DNA from: Ignavibacteriota bacterium
Lineage (GTDB): Bacteria; Bacteroidota; Ignavibacteria; Tepidaquicellales; Tepidaquicellaceae
Direction of reading: 5' to 3'
Assembly: GCA_016218085.1 (NCBI GenBank)
Contig: JACREY010000020.1
Coordinates: 62,001 to 126,000, forward strand
Length of the DNA: 64,000 nucleotides
Part shown: positions 1 through 9,412 of the stretch, in pieces
How positions within the stretch are numbered: the stretch's first letter is position 1
How the letters are laid out: every line of letters begins with the position of its first letter
Program-made: the position numbers and the translations under genes
The notes under the pieces: generated by a model
What the model saw: only the letters and a program-made list of their open reading frames with translations
Databases searched by the model: none
Told to the model about the DNA's origin: nothing

Positions 1-139
1 ACATTTTTCTGTCGTAATGCTGGCCTGTATGTATTATCTTATGAGTTACCTTTTTTTTGTGCTTTAAAAGTTCCTTATGTACTGGAGCCATTTTCATAAA
101 ATTTGGTCTGGCTCCTACGATCGAGACAAATTTTTTCAA
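1..139 (-). CDS. wecB: UDP-N-acetylglucosamine 2-epimerase, N-terminal part (runs off the window)
   Basis: Reading the minus strand from 139 gives a conserved WecB/MnaA N-terminus: [16 protein letters not shown], then a HTGQHYD motif, both typical of non-hydrolysing UDP-GlcNAc 2-epimerases that interconvert UDP-GlcNAc and UDP-ManNAc in the cytoplasm. An in-frame TAA lies only four codons upstream, so the TTG at 137-139 is the only common start codon; no clear Shine-Dalgarno is seen. Only about 46 residues are in the window. It lies downstream of the DegT aminotransferase on the same strand, so the two probably belong to one surface-sugar biosynthesis locus. Confidence 0.8.
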   Translation of the reverse strand, partial: MKKFVSIVGARPNFMKMAPVHKELLKHKKKVTHKIIHTGQHYDRKM

Positions 140-280
140 ATAATAAATTAATTAAATTTCTACAATTTAAGCAAAAAAAGGTTTAGTTTATAGAGAATTA
201 TATTGATTACAGTAAGGATATATTTTATTTGCTTTTTCGGAAAACGATACATGAAAATTCTAAATACGTTTAAAACATTA

Positions 281-1420
281 TTAATATTTTAATATTGTAA
301 GGATAGTATTGTAAATATATTCAATTTTTTCCTCGCTGAGGTTATTGTAAAAAGGTAATGCTATTGTTCTGTCAGAAATGCTCTCGGTAACAGGAAAGTC
401 GTTTTTCCTCCATCCGAATTTCTTAAAATGGTTTTGGAGGTGAATAGGCGGGAAATACGCTTTACATTGAATTCCTTTAGCTTTTAATTCTTCAATAATA
501 TTATTTCTGCAAAAAGAATCAAAGTCTTTTGAGAGTCTTATGACATAAACAAACGGATTAAAAAAAACATTACCCAGAATCTTTTGAGGAAACAATACTT
601 TTTTTAAGAATAATTGTTCGAAATAATTGTCATAAATTTTTTTAACATTCCTTCTTTTTGAAATTAATTCATTTATTCTGCTCATTTGTGCAATTCCGAG
701 TGATGCATTAATATCGCTCATTCTGTAATTATATCCCAGCCTTTCAAAAAGAGTCACATCATTTATCTCTATTCGTCCTAGGTTTCTGAAACTTTTTGCA
801 AATTCCGAAATCCTTTTATCATTACACAATAGAATTCCTCCTTCACCAGTTGTTATCTGCTTATTAGGATAAAAAGCAAAAAGAGCAGCATTTCCAAACG
901 AACCGCATTTCCTGTTATTAATAGAGGAGCCAAGAGCTTCTGCAGAGTCTTCAATTACAAACAAATTATACTTTTTACCTAGCTCTTCAAATCCTTCTCC
1001 GTCTGCTGGATTTCCAAATGTATCAACATATAAAATACCCTTTGTTTTTTCTTTTATGTTATTCGGTAATGAAATGTATTTCTTTTCAACATTTTCAGGT
1101 GTTAGATTGTAAGTGTCAGGATCAATTTCAACGAAGATTGGTCTAGCATCTTCAAAAAGCAGGCAATTTGAAGAAGATATGAAGGAAAATGAAGTTGTTA
1201 AGATAAAATCTCCTTTTTTTATTCCAAGGCTTCTTATAATCGTATGTAAAACTGCTGTACCGCTGGACATTGAAATTGCGTATTTTACTCCGGTAAATTC
1301 TCTAATTTCTTTTTCAAATTCAGAAATTTTTGGTCCTGAACTCAAATGATTTGTATTTAAAACTTCACATACTGCGCTTTTCTCGGAATCTGTAATATCC
1401 GGATTAGATAAAGGTATCAT
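281..1420 (-). CDS. DegT/DnrJ/EryC1/StrS family sugar aminotransferase
   Basis: A 379-residue PLP-dependent aminotransferase of the family that converts keto-sugar nucleotides to amino sugars for O-antigen, capsule or glycan precursors. The fold-type I landmarks are visible: SSGTAVLH near residue 52, VIEDSAEA with the pyridine-binding Asp158, and the Schiff-base Lys187 in FYPNKQITTGEGG. The C-terminal substrate region (PPIHLQ, then LPFYNNLSEE) also fits the family. Length is normal. It is followed on the same strand, after 141 bp, by wecB, which supports a nucleotide-sugar role. The precise sugar cannot be read from sequence. Confidence 0.9.
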   Translation of the reverse strand: MIPLSNPDITDSEKSAVCEVLNTNHLSSGPKISEFEKEIREFTGVKYAISMSSGTAVLHTIIRSLGIKKGDFILTTSFSFISSSNCLLFEDARPIFVEIDPDTYNLTPENVEKKYISLPNNIKEKTKGILYVDTFGNPADGEGFEELGKKYNLFVIEDSAEALGSSINNRKCGSFGNAALFAFYPNKQITTGEGGILLCNDKRISEFAKSFRNLGRIEINDVTLFERLGYNYRMSDINASLGIAQMSRINELISKRRNVKKIYDNYFEQLFLKKVLFPQKILGNVFFNPFVYVIRLSKDFDSFCRNNIIEELKAKGIQCKAYFPPIHLQNHFKKFGWRKNDFPVTESISDRTIALPFYNNLSEEKIEYIYNTILTILKY

Positions 1421-1686
1421 TATAAAATAAGAGAATTTAAATAAAAGATTTTTACAGTTATTGTATGATAAGATAAAAAACTAATTTCAAACAAACAATT
1501 AACAATGATTATAATATATTATTAATAAAGTAGTTTGTTAATTCTTACTTTGACAATTAAAGCATAAATGAATTTTATGAAATTAAATTTCCCTGATTTG
1601 ATTGATAAATATCATTTGAAATATTAAAAATTGGTATTTTCTATTGAGTTGAAAATAATTAATAAAATTCTTACTTTATATGATAT
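1421..1686. other. AT-rich intergenic region upstream of tRNA-Glu
   Basis: This spacer separates the minus-strand sugar genes from the plus-strand tRNA. It must hold promoters for both, but no confident -35/-10 pair or repeat was recognised. The pre-repeat segment seen before the later tRNA-Glu fragments (near 37.83 and 45.44 kb) is not evident here. Confidence 0.4.
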
Positions 1687-1760
1687 GCGCCCATCGTCTA
1701 ATCGGTTAGGACATCACCCTTTCACGGTGAAGATTACGGGTTCGAGTCCCGTTGGGCGTG
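1687..1760 (+). tRNA. tRNA-Glu (anticodon TTC)
   Basis: A complete cloverleaf is visible. The acceptor stem is GCGCCCA with TGGGCGT (first pair G-U), there is a D arm, and the anticodon stem TCACC/GGTGA encloses loop CTTTCAC with anticodon TTC. The T arm is ACGGG-TTCGAGT-CCCGT and the discriminator is G. The CCA end is not encoded. It is followed directly by an intrinsic terminator. Several degenerate copies of its 3' half occur downstream in the same orientation. Confidence 0.95.
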
Positions 1761-1768
1761 CAAAACTG

Positions 1769-1799
1769 ACCCTGCATTAATAAATGCGGGGTTTTTTTA
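1769..1799 (+). terminator. Intrinsic terminator of tRNA-Glu
   Basis: A GC-rich 9-bp stem (CCCTGCATT pairing with AATGCGGGG, loop AATA) is followed by seven T residues. It begins nine bases after the tRNA discriminator base. Confidence 0.85.
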
Positions 1800-1825
1800 T
1801 TCTGAAATTATATGTAAAATCAGAA

Positions 1826-1873
1826 AGGACACTTTTCACAGAAAAGTGAGCGGTTCGAGTCCCGTTGGGCGTA
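1826..1873 (+). pseudogene. Degenerate tRNA-Glu 3' end (fragment 1)
   Basis: GGTTCGAGTCCCGTTGGGCGT at 1853-1872 matches the T arm and acceptor 3' strand of the intact tRNA-Glu. Upstream, the anticodon arm is replaced by a perfect hairpin (CACTTTT-CACAG-AAAAGTG). The 5' half of the tRNA is absent, so it cannot fold as a tRNA. It looks like a scar of the tRNA 3' end rather than a second tRNA. Confidence 0.75.
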
Positions 1874-2003
1874 CGAAAAGCTCTGAAACAATAATTTCAG
1901 TTTTTTAAAAAAATTAGTAAAGTCGAGTCAAAACACTTTTTATTATTAATGATTATACGATTTATTTAAAATCTATGTGAATTTATGAGAATCTAAAAAG
2001 TAA
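1855..2003 (+). repeat. About 150-bp direct repeat, copy A (tRNA tail, terminator and AT-rich flank)
   Basis: This segment starts inside tRNA-Glu fragment 1, runs through the CTGAAA/TTTCAG terminator and ends near AGAATCTAAAAAG. It aligns along its whole length with 37993-38136, with shared blocks such as TGAAACAA, GTCAAAAC and AGAATCTAAAAAG. By eye roughly three quarters of positions agree. Both copies are in the same orientation and precede a gene block. Confidence 0.7.
1883..1906 (+). terminator. Intrinsic terminator after tRNA-Glu fragment 1
   Basis: Stem CTGAAA/TTTCAG with loop CAATAA is followed by six T residues. The related site near 38.02 kb has lost perfect pairing. Confidence 0.7.
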
Positions 2004-2123
2004 AAAATAATAAAATGTTAAATAATAATTGAAAATACTTAAAATCATTTATTAATAAATATTGCGAATTATAAAAACATTGAGATTTCAACTTTTAAAA
2101 TTTATATTAATTAAACTTAAAAT

Positions 2124-2468
2124 ATGCACGAGTTATCGGTTGCGCAAAATATAATCGATATCGTTAAGGAAAACGTTCCCGATACGGATTATAAACATGT
2201 CAATAAAATTCTGCTTGAAGTTGGAGAGTTTTCCGGTATAGTTGCGGATTCCCTTCTTTATTGCTTTGATGTTATAAAATCCGATACCGATTTCCTTAAT
2301 ACAAAAATGGAAATAAAAAAAATTCCATTTATTCTTTTTTGTAATTCGTGTAAAACCGAAACAACTAATAATGCAGGAATAAGAATGTGCAATATATGCG
2401 GCGGATATGATACTAAAATAATCTCCGGAATAGATATGAAAATAATTGAAGTAGAAGTAAACACTTAA
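2124..2468 (+). CDS. hypA: Hydrogenase nickel incorporation protein HypA
   Basis: A 114-residue zinc protein that works with HypB to insert nickel into the [NiFe] active site. It begins with the family's invariant MHE, whose His2 is a nickel ligand, and has the structural zinc site made by C73-x2-C76 and C89-x2-C92. Length is normal for HypA. It is the first gene of a complete hypABFCDE set on the plus strand, with 15 bp to hypB. The promoter must lie in the AT-rich 1874-2123 spacer, but none was recognised with confidence. Confidence 0.95.
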   Translation: MHELSVAQNIIDIVKENVPDTDYKHVNKILLEVGEFSGIVADSLLYCFDVIKSDTDFLNTKMEIKKIPFILFCNSCKTETTNNAGIRMCNICGGYDTKIISGIDMKIIEVEVNT

Positions 2469-2483
2469 ATAGTTTTTTACATC

Positions 2484-3134
2484 ATGGGTATAATTACAAT
2501 AGAAAGAAAAGTACTTGAGAAGAACGACGAGCTTGCATCTCAAATCAGAGATAAATTTAAAATTAATAACACATTTGTTGTTAATATTGTGAGCTCACCG
2601 GGTTCAGGGAAAACCAGCATACTGGAAAGGACAATCGAAAAGTTGAAAGATAAAATTAAAATTGCAGTAATAGAAGGTGATGTTCAGACTGATTTAGATG
2701 CAAAAAGAGTTGAGAGATATAGTGTACCTGTTGTGCAGATTGTAACGAACGGCGGATGTCATCTGGAAGCTAAACTTGTAAAAGATGCTCTTGAAAATAT
2801 AGATTTAAAAGAAATTAGATTTCTTGTAATAGAGAATGTCGGAAATTTGGTTTGTCCTGCAGGATATGACCTTGGTGAGGATTTAAAAGTTTTGATATTA
2901 AGTACTACGGAGGGCGAAGACAAACCTCTTAAATATCCGAAGATGTTTATTAATTCATCCATACTTATAATAAATAAGATTGACCTTCTGCCTTATGTTG
3001 ATTGTAATATTGAAAATCTTAAAAAAAATGCATTAAGCATTAATCCTGATCTTGTAGTGTTCGAGACCTCCTGCACAACAGGGGAGGGTATAGAAAAATG
3101 GTGCGAATGGATTTTGGGAAATATCAAGTATTAG
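2484..3134 (+). CDS. hypB: Hydrogenase nickel incorporation GTPase HypB
   Basis: A 216-residue SIMIBI-class GTPase that drives nickel delivery to the hydrogenase large subunit. The P-loop SPGSGKTS (38-45), the G4 motif NKID (164-167), the metal-site C92-H93 and the conserved ENVGNLVCPA segment (117-126) are all present. It lacks the His-rich N-terminal nickel store and the N-terminal CCxxC-type motif found in some homologues, so nickel storage is unlikely. It lies between hypA and hypF in a close operon. Confidence 0.95.
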   Translation: MGIITIERKVLEKNDELASQIRDKFKINNTFVVNIVSSPGSGKTSILERTIEKLKDKIKIAVIEGDVQTDLDAKRVERYSVPVVQIVTNGGCHLEAKLVKDALENIDLKEIRFLVIENVGNLVCPAGYDLGEDLKVLILSTTEGEDKPLKYPKMFINSSILIINKIDLLPYVDCNIENLKKNALSINPDLVVFETSCTTGEGIEKWCEWILGNIKY

Positions 3135-3196
3135 ATTTAGTTATTTTGTAGTCCTGCTGTACGAAAAAAACAGCCAATACAAATAATAACAAAACT

Positions 3197-5461
3197 TTGA
3201 CACATCGGATAAAAATATCGATTAAAGGTGCTGTACAGGGTGTCGGATTTCGTCCTTTTATTTATAAACTTGCAAAATCTCTCGGCTTAAAAGGATATGT
3301 GTTAAATACTCCTCAAGGTGTAATAATTGAAGCAGAAGGTGAACATAATATACTGGCAGAATTTATTGAAAGGATCAAATCAGAAAAACCTCCGATTTCA
3401 TTAATTCAAAATATTTCAATTGAAAAATATTCGTTGAATAATTTCAAAGAATTTGAAATCAGAAAAAGCGATTTAAGAGGCTCTCCCAATGCAATAGTCC
3501 TTCCTGATATTGCGACATGCAAAGACTGCATAGAGGAAATATGCGATCCGAGCAATAGGCGTTTTCTATATCCGTTCACAAACTGCACAAATTGCGGGCC
3601 ACGTTATTCCATTATAGAATCATTACCTTATGACAGAGCAAGAACTACGATGAAAAAATTTAATATGTGTACGGAATGTAATACTGAATATGAGAATCCG
3701 GATGATAGGAGGTTTCATGCTCAACCAAATGCATGTCCTATTTGCGGTCCTCACGTTGAGCTGTGGACTTCAAATGGAAGGATTTTAGAATTTCATAATG
3801 ATGCAATTATAGCGGCCGCTAAAGCAATAAAAGAGGGAAAAATAATTGCTATAAAGGGACTTGGAGGATTTCACTTTGTAGTTGATGCAATGAATGTTGA
3901 TTCAATTAACAGGTTACGAAAGAAAAAAAACCGTGAAGAGAAACCTTTTGCATTAATGTACCCCAATATTAATCTGATTAAAAATGACTGTGACGTTACA
4001 GAAACAGAAGAAAAGCTGTTGTTGTCAGCACAAGCCCCTATCGTGCTATTAAAGAGAAAAGATAATTGCGGAATACCCGGTGAAGTTACGCCATTGAATC
4101 CCAATCTTGGAATAATGCTTCCATACACACCGTTGCATCATATCATTATGATGTACTTGAAAAACCCTATTGTAGCTACAAGCGGAAATATTGCTGAAGA
4201 ACCGATTTGTATTGATGAGAAAGATGCATTAAAAAGATTAAAAGATGTAACGGATTTATTTCTTATACACAACAGACCGATTTACCGAAATGTTGACGAT
4301 TCGATTGCAAGAATAATATCAAATGAAAGAGTTATATTAAGAAGAGCCCGCGGTTATGCACCGATGCCTGTGATTATAAACACAGAGAATAAAAAGACTA
4401 TTTTATCTGTCGGCGGGCATTTGAAAAATACAATTGCTGTTTCAAAAGGGAGCGAAGTTTTTATAAGCCAGCATATAGGTGATCTTGAAACAATTGAATC
4501 CTACAACAGCTTTTGCAATACAATTGATAAGTTTCAAGAAATTTATGAAATCGAGCCTGATATTGTTGTATCAGATTCACATCCGGATTATATTTCCTCA
4601 AAGTATGCTAAAGAAAAATTCAAAAAAACGGAATTGGTTCAGCATCACGTATCACATATATTATCTGTAATAGCCGAAAACGAAATTGATGGACCTGTTC
4701 TCGGAATATCCTGGGATGGTGCGGGTTTCGGTGATGATAAGACAATATGGGGAGGAGAATTCATAAGATTTAATGAATGCGGGTATAAGAGAATTGCTCA
4801 TCTAAAAAAATTCCGTTTACCGGGCGGTGAAAGTTCTTTTAAAGAAATTTATAAATCGGCATTCGGATTACTTTATGAAATCTATGGTGATGATGAATTG
4901 AAATATGTTCCTTTTAACATATCTGAAAAAGAAACAGGGATATTATTGCAAATGCTGAAAAAAAATATCAACTCACCTGAATGTTCAAGTGCAGGAAGAT
5001 TATTCGATGCTGTTGCATCGATTTTAGGTATTAGACGGAAAGTAAAATTTGAAGGACAGGCGGCAATGGAGCTGGAATTTCTTACTTATGGATTTGCATC
5101 GGAAGAAAATTACAATTTTGAAATTGTGAAAGATAAAAATGGATTGTATGTTATTGACTGGATACCGATGATAAAACAAATATTAGAGGATAAGATGAAT
5201 TATATCCTGTTAAATATGATTTCAATAAAATTTCATAATACTTTAGTGAAAATAATTACTGAAGTTGCAAAATTAGTAAAGGAAAAAAATGTTGCTCTAA
5301 GCGGGGGATGTTTTCAGAATAAATATTTATTGGAAAATTCAATAAAAGAGTTGTTGAAAAACGGATTCAGAGTATTCTGGAATAAAGAAGTGCCTGCGAA
5401 TGATGGGGGGATTTCACTGGGCCAGATTGCATATCTTTCTTATTTTAAAAATATTAAATAA
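3197..5461 (+). CDS. hypF: Carbamoyltransferase HypF
   Basis: A 754-residue enzyme that makes the CN ligands of the NiFe cofactor by moving a carbamoyl group from carbamoyl phosphate, via carbamoyl-adenylate, to the HypE C-terminal cysteine. The domains are in the usual order: acylphosphatase-like (KGAVQGVGFRPF, 9-20), two zinc-finger pairs (about 105-185), YrdC-like (about 200-385) and Kae1-like with the metal-binding HHVSHI near 485. Start: the TTG at 3197 is chosen because the only upstream in-frame interval back to a TAG at 3149 has no ATG and the conserved N-terminus begins at residue 8. Length is normal. Confidence 0.93.
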   Translation: MTHRIKISIKGAVQGVGFRPFIYKLAKSLGLKGYVLNTPQGVIIEAEGEHNILAEFIERIKSEKPPISLIQNISIEKYSLNNFKEFEIRKSDLRGSPNAIVLPDIATCKDCIEEICDPSNRRFLYPFTNCTNCGPRYSIIESLPYDRARTTMKKFNMCTECNTEYENPDDRRFHAQPNACPICGPHVELWTSNGRILEFHNDAIIAAAKAIKEGKIIAIKGLGGFHFVVDAMNVDSINRLRKKKNREEKPFALMYPNINLIKNDCDVTETEEKLLLSAQAPIVLLKRKDNCGIPGEVTPLNPNLGIMLPYTPLHHIIMMYLKNPIVATSGNIAEEPICIDEKDALKRLKDVTDLFLIHNRPIYRNVDDSIARIISNERVILRRARGYAPMPVIINTENKKTILSVGGHLKNTIAVSKGSEVFISQHIGDLETIESYNSFCNTIDKFQEIYEIEPDIVVSDSHPDYISSKYAKEKFKKTELVQHHVSHILSVIAENEIDGPVLGISWDGAGFGDDKTIWGGEFIRFNECGYKRIAHLKKFRLPGGESSFKEIYKSAFGLLYEIYGDDELKYVPFNISEKETGILLQMLKKNINSPECSSAGRLFDAVASILGIRRKVKFEGQAAMELEFLTYGFASEENYNFEIVKDKNGLYVIDWIPMIKQILEDKMNYILLNMISIKFHNTLVKIITEVAKLVKEKNVALSGGCFQNKYLLENSIKELLKNGFRVFWNKEVPANDGGISLGQIAYLSYFKNIK

Positions 5462-5467
5462 AAAACT

Positions 5468-5701
5468 ATGTGTCTTGCAGTACCTGGAAAAATTCTTGAA
5501 ATTATAGAAGGGGAAGAATTATTAAAAATTGCTAAAGTCAGTTTTGGCGGTGCCGTTAAGGTTATTAATATTTCATTCGTACCCGACGCAAAGATTGGTG
5601 ATTATGTAATTGCTCACGTTGGTTTTGCATTAAATATTATTGACGAAGAAGAAGCACAAAAGACAATGGATTATCTGAGACAGATAGGAGATATTAAATG
5701 A
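5468..5701 (+). CDS. hypC: Hydrogenase assembly chaperone HypC
   Basis: A 77-residue chaperone beginning MCLAVPGKI. Cys2 is the ligand that, after Met removal, holds the Fe(CN)2CO unit with HypD. Its small beta-barrel pattern and length match HypC/HybG. It starts 6 bp after hypF and overlaps hypD by 4 bp (ATGA), consistent with translational coupling of the two partner proteins. Confidence 0.95.
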   Translation: MCLAVPGKILEIIEGEELLKIAKVSFGGAVKVINISFVPDAKIGDYVIAHVGFALNIIDEEEAQKTMDYLRQIGDIK

Positions 5702-6792
5702 AGTTTCTGGATGAATACAGGGATTCGGAAAAAGCAAAAAAACTGATTGAAGCTATTCACCGAAGGGTATCAAAAAACTGGAACATTATGGAAATTTGCG
5801 GAGGACAGACTCACTCAATTTTAAAATACGGCATCGATGAATTGTTACCGAAAGAAATCAACCTTATTCACGGGCCGGGCTGTCCTGTTTGCGTTACGCC
5901 GATTGAGAAAATTGATAAGGCGATTGAGATAGCTTCGAATCAGAATGTTATTTTCTGTTCATACGGTGATATGTTAAGGGTTCCCGGTTCTCATACTGAT
6001 TTGCTGAAAATCAAAGCACAGGGATTTGACGTAAGGATTGTTTATTCACCCGTCGATGCGGTAAATATAGCAAAAAAGAATCCCGAAAAGGAAATAGTTT
6101 TTTTTGCAGTTGGGTTTGAAACTACGGCACCACCTAATGCGCTGGCAATTTTTATGGCACATCAGCAGGGATTAATAAATTTTACCGAGCTTGTATCGCA
6201 TGTCTGCGTTCCACCTGCAATTAAAGCAATTTTAGATTCAATAAATAATCGGGTACAGGGACTGCTTGCGGCAGGACATGTTTGTACTGTAATGGGATTC
6301 AAGGAATATGAAGATATTGCAAAAAGATATAAAATCCCGGTTGTTGTTACCGGATTTGAACCGCTCGATATTTTACAGGGAATTTATATGTGTATATTAC
6401 AACTCGAGAATGATATAAATATAGTGGAAAATCAATATTCGAGGGCGGTGAAAAGAGAAGGAAATGTAAAAGCCCGGGAAATTATGAATGAGGTTTTTGA
6501 AATATGCGACAGGAAGTGGAGAGGAATAGGGGAAATCAAGGATAGCGGATTTAAAATCAAAGTAAAATATGAAGAATATGATGCCGAAATAAAATTCGGA
6601 TTGGAAGATTATTCAATCGAAGAGTCTAAAGAATGTAAAAGTGGTTTGATTTTACAGGGGTTAATAAAACCTGTTGATTGCTCTGTATTTGGAAATAAAT
6701 GCACACCCGAGCATCCGCTGGGAGCAACGATGGTATCCTCAGAGGGTGCTTGCTCTGCCTATTATTTATACAAAGAGAAAAAATTACAATAA
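5698..6792 (+). CDS. hypD: Hydrogenase expression/formation protein HypD
   Basis: A 364-residue Fe-S scaffold on which, with HypC, the Fe(CN)2CO moiety is assembled. Family signatures are clear: [11 protein letters not shown] (about 31-41), [10 protein letters not shown] (about 60-69) with the redox Cxx[12 protein letters not shown] (about 97-107), and C-terminal cysteines including the [10 protein letters not shown] and [11 protein letters not shown] segments that bind the [4Fe-4S] cluster. Length is normal. It overlaps hypC by 4 bp and hypE begins 1 bp after its stop. Confidence 0.95.
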   Translation: MKFLDEYRDSEKAKKLIEAIHRRVSKNWNIMEICGGQTHSILKYGIDELLPKEINLIHGPGCPVCVTPIEKIDKAIEIASNQNVIFCSYGDMLRVPGSHTDLLKIKAQGFDVRIVYSPVDAVNIAKKNPEKEIVFFAVGFETTAPPNALAIFMAHQQGLINFTELVSHVCVPPAIKAILDSINNRVQGLLAAGHVCTVMGFKEYEDIAKRYKIPVVVTGFEPLDILQGIYMCILQLENDINIVENQYSRAVKREGNVKAREIMNEVFEICDRKWRGIGEIKDSGFKIKVKYEEYDAEIKFGLEDYSIEESKECKSGLILQGLIKPVDCSVFGNKCTPEHPLGATMVSSEGACSAYYLYKEKKLQ

Positions 6793-6793
6793 A

Positions 6794-7882
6794 ATGGAAG
6801 AAGTAAAAAACATTATTGATAAATTGAGCTGTCCGCTACTTGTAAACGATTATGAGACCATAACAATGTCACATGGCGGTGGCGGGAAGATTATGGGTAA
6901 TTTGATTGATAAAATGATTCTACAATTTCTAAGCAATGATTTTATTAATGAAAAACATGATGGTGCTGTATTTCTGACTGATGGACACAGGTTAGCATTT
7001 ACAACTGATTCTTACGTGATAAATCCGATTTTCTTTCCCGGAGGTGATATAGGTGAGCTTGCAGTATACGGAACGGTAAATGATTTATCCATGTGCGGGG
7101 CGAAACCTCTATACTTGAGTCTTGGACTAATTCTCGAAGAAGGGTTTGTAATAAAAGATTTGGAGAAAATTATTATTTCTGTTAAAAATGCTTGTGAAAG
7201 AACAGGGGTTAAAATAATTACAGGGGATACTAAAGTTGTTGAAAAAGGAAAAGGGGACAAGATATTTATAAATACAGCAGGTATAGGGATTGTTAAAGAT
7301 GATATTAATATTTCTCCCTCCCGAGTAGAAGAAGGTGATGTTGTTTTGCTAAGTGGAGATATTGGCAGGCACGGAATAGCAATCATGACAACAAGGGAGA
7401 ATCTTGATTTCGAGAGCAAAATAAAAAGTGATTGCGCTCCACTGAATGATATTGTACAAAAATTACTTGAATCGGGAATTGATATACATTGCCTGCGTGA
7501 TTTAACGAGAGGCGGTTTGGGAAGTGCATTAAATGAAATTGCATCAAAAGCAAAGGTCGAAATTGAAATTAATGAAATACATATAAATGTAATCGAGGAA
7601 GTAAAAGGTATATGCGAAATACTCGGATTTGACCCTTTAAATGTTGCTAATGAAGGTAGATTCATAGCTTTTGTTAAAAAAAAAGATGCCGCGAAAGCTT
7701 TGAAAATATTGAAAGAAGAAGAAGACGGTAAATACGCATCTATAATCGGGGTAGTGAAAAAGAAATCTTTGAAAATAGAAAATGGGAAAAAAGAAAATGG
7801 AATTGTGATCCTAAAAAGTATATTGGGAACAAATAGGATTCTCGATATGCTCAGCGGTGAACAATTGCCGAGGATATGCTAA
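6794..7882 (+). CDS. hypE: Hydrogenase maturation protein HypE
   Basis: A 362-residue PurM-fold ATPase that dehydrates its own C-terminal thiocarboxamide to thiocyanate, the source of the CN ligands. The open frame extends upstream into hypD, but the ATG at 6794, directly after the hypD stop, gives the normal N-terminus and SHGGGGKIMG near residue 24. The protein ends LPRIC; this terminal Cys is the carbamoylation site. HypE completes the maturation set, so the cluster needs no outside accessory gene except slyD-type chaperones. Confidence 0.95.
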   Translation: MEEVKNIIDKLSCPLLVNDYETITMSHGGGGKIMGNLIDKMILQFLSNDFINEKHDGAVFLTDGHRLAFTTDSYVINPIFFPGGDIGELAVYGTVNDLSMCGAKPLYLSLGLILEEGFVIKDLEKIIISVKNACERTGVKIITGDTKVVEKGKGDKIFINTAGIGIVKDDINISPSRVEEGDVVLLSGDIGRHGIAIMTTRENLDFESKIKSDCAPLNDIVQKLLESGIDIHCLRDLTRGGLGSALNEIASKAKVEIEINEIHINVIEEVKGICEILGFDPLNVANEGRFIAFVKKKDAAKALKILKEEEDGKYASIIGVVKKKSLKIENGKKENGIVILKSILGTNRILDMLSGEQLPRIC

Positions 7883-7970
7883 AAATACAATATTTAGTAA
7901 GGTGATTATTTATTTAGAAATTGCCTGTTATAAATTTCCTTTGTATATTACAAACAATTAATCAGAAGAA

Positions 7971-9374
7971 ATGCTTGGACTTATTCCATCATATACTTAT
8001 GATTTTGAGCAACTCTGGTCTTTATTAATAAACAGAAATAAGTGGTTAATAAAATTACGCTATCTTGTTTCCATTACTCTAGCTCTGTTTACCATTTTAT
8101 CTGCATATTTTTTTAAACTTGAATTCAGCCGCGAGCAATTCAATACACTCCTTTTTTTATCCGGAATTATTTTGCTTTATAATGTATTATTCGGATATTT
8201 AATAAATACCAGTTTGGTAAAAAATGATGTTGAACATTTTAATCCTATGCATATTTCACTGCTTCAAATACTTACCGACCAGATTTCTCTAGCTATTGTT
8301 GTTTATTATACAGGCGGAATAGAAAGCCCGTTTTATATTTTTTTTATTTTCCAGATGATAATCGGAAGCCTGATATTATCCGGTTTTGTAATTTATACGA
8401 TTGCAGGCATTACGGTAATTTGTTTTTTTCTTGCATCACTTCTTGAGTACTTTGCTGTTGTTCCGCATTATAAATTCGGTGTCTTGCTTAAACTTCCGAT
8501 TTACAATGAGCTTGATTACGTTTTATTGTTTTCGACATCTTTCGGAATAACAATGGTGCTAACAGTATTCCTTGCAAACTCGATAGCTCGATCGCAATAC
8601 AGGAGAGGTCAGGAATTAAATGCAGCGTTTGAAAAACTGAAGCAGGCAGAAGCCGTTAAGCAGAAATATTCGATGGGGATTGTACACGAAATTAAATCTC
8701 CGCTTTCATCGGTGCAATCTTACCATGATATAATTCTTGAAGGATATACGGGTCCGATAAATCCGCAGGCAAAGGAGAAACTGATACGGGCAAGAGCGAG
8801 AACAGAGGAAGCGATACATATAATAAATGATGTATTAAGCATTTCGAGGTTAAAACTTCAGACTGAGATAAAAAAAGAGGAAGTGGATTTGAGTGAGTTA
8901 TTACGAAAGGTTATATCTAAGAAAAAAGTTCAAGCTGATTATTTAAGGATTGGTATGAATTTTTATAATATGAGCACAAATAATGGAATTGTCAAAGGAG
9001 ATCCCGTATTGCTGGAACTTGCATTCTCGAATTTATTAGGCAATTCAATTAAGTACACAAATCCTGGCGGAGTTGTGGAAATAATTATAGAAGACGGGAA
9101 AAAAGAAAATGAAATCGAAGTTGAAGTTTGCGATAACGGTATTGGAATTCCAGAGAAGGACAAAGAAAAGATTTTCAAAGAATTTTTCAGGGCTTCAAAT
9201 GTAAAACACAAGAGTTACGAAGGCACGGGACTTGGATTATCAGTAGTAAAACAAATAATAGAACAGCATGCAGGACAAATCAGTTTTCAAAGTCCCTCAC
9301 GGATGGCTAACGAAGAAGGGTTGGGTACATGTTTCAGGGTATCATTGGTTAAAGCATATCTTTTAAAAGAATAA
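7971..9374 (+). CDS. Membrane sensor histidine kinase with RegB-like quinone motif
   Basis: A 467-residue kinase with about six N-terminal membrane segments (30-205), a short coiled coil, HisKA with phospho-acceptor His239 in GIVHEIKSPL, and a HATPase domain (N box NLLGNSIKYT, then DNGIGIP and GTGLGL). Between membrane helices it has GGIESPF at 115-121, close to the GGxxNPF heptapeptide that binds ubiquinone in RegB/PrrB kinases. A redox or quinone-pool signal is therefore inferred. It stands 88 bp after hypE and 38 bp before a second kinase, between the maturation and structural hydrogenase genes. Confidence 0.85.
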   Translation: MLGLIPSYTYDFEQLWSLLINRNKWLIKLRYLVSITLALFTILSAYFFKLEFSREQFNTLLFLSGIILLYNVLFGYLINTSLVKNDVEHFNPMHISLLQILTDQISLAIVVYYTGGIESPFYIFFIFQMIIGSLILSGFVIYTIAGITVICFFLASLLEYFAVVPHYKFGVLLKLPIYNELDYVLLFSTSFGITMVLTVFLANSIARSQYRRGQELNAAFEKLKQAEAVKQKYSMGIVHEIKSPLSSVQSYHDIILEGYTGPINPQAKEKLIRARARTEEAIHIINDVLSISRLKLQTEIKKEEVDLSELLRKVISKKKVQADYLRIGMNFYNMSTNNGIVKGDPVLLELAFSNLLGNSIKYTNPGGVVEIIIEDGKKENEIEVEVCDNGIGIPEKDKEKIFKEFFRASNVKHKSYEGTGLGLSVVKQIIEQHAGQISFQSPSRMANEEGLGTCFRVSLVKAYLLKE

Positions 9375-9412
9375 TTATTACGGTAAATATATATTCAAAA
9401 AATTAAAATGTT

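Noticed and set aside
1826-1873. Second functional tRNA next to tRNA-Glu
   Set aside because: The 5' half of the cloverleaf is missing and the anticodon arm is replaced by an unrelated hairpin; only the T-arm and acceptor tail match.
6674-6793. N-terminal extension of HypE by 40 residues
   Set aside because: The extension is a shifted reading of the end of hypD, and the ATG at 6794 directly after the hypD stop gives the family-typical N-terminus.
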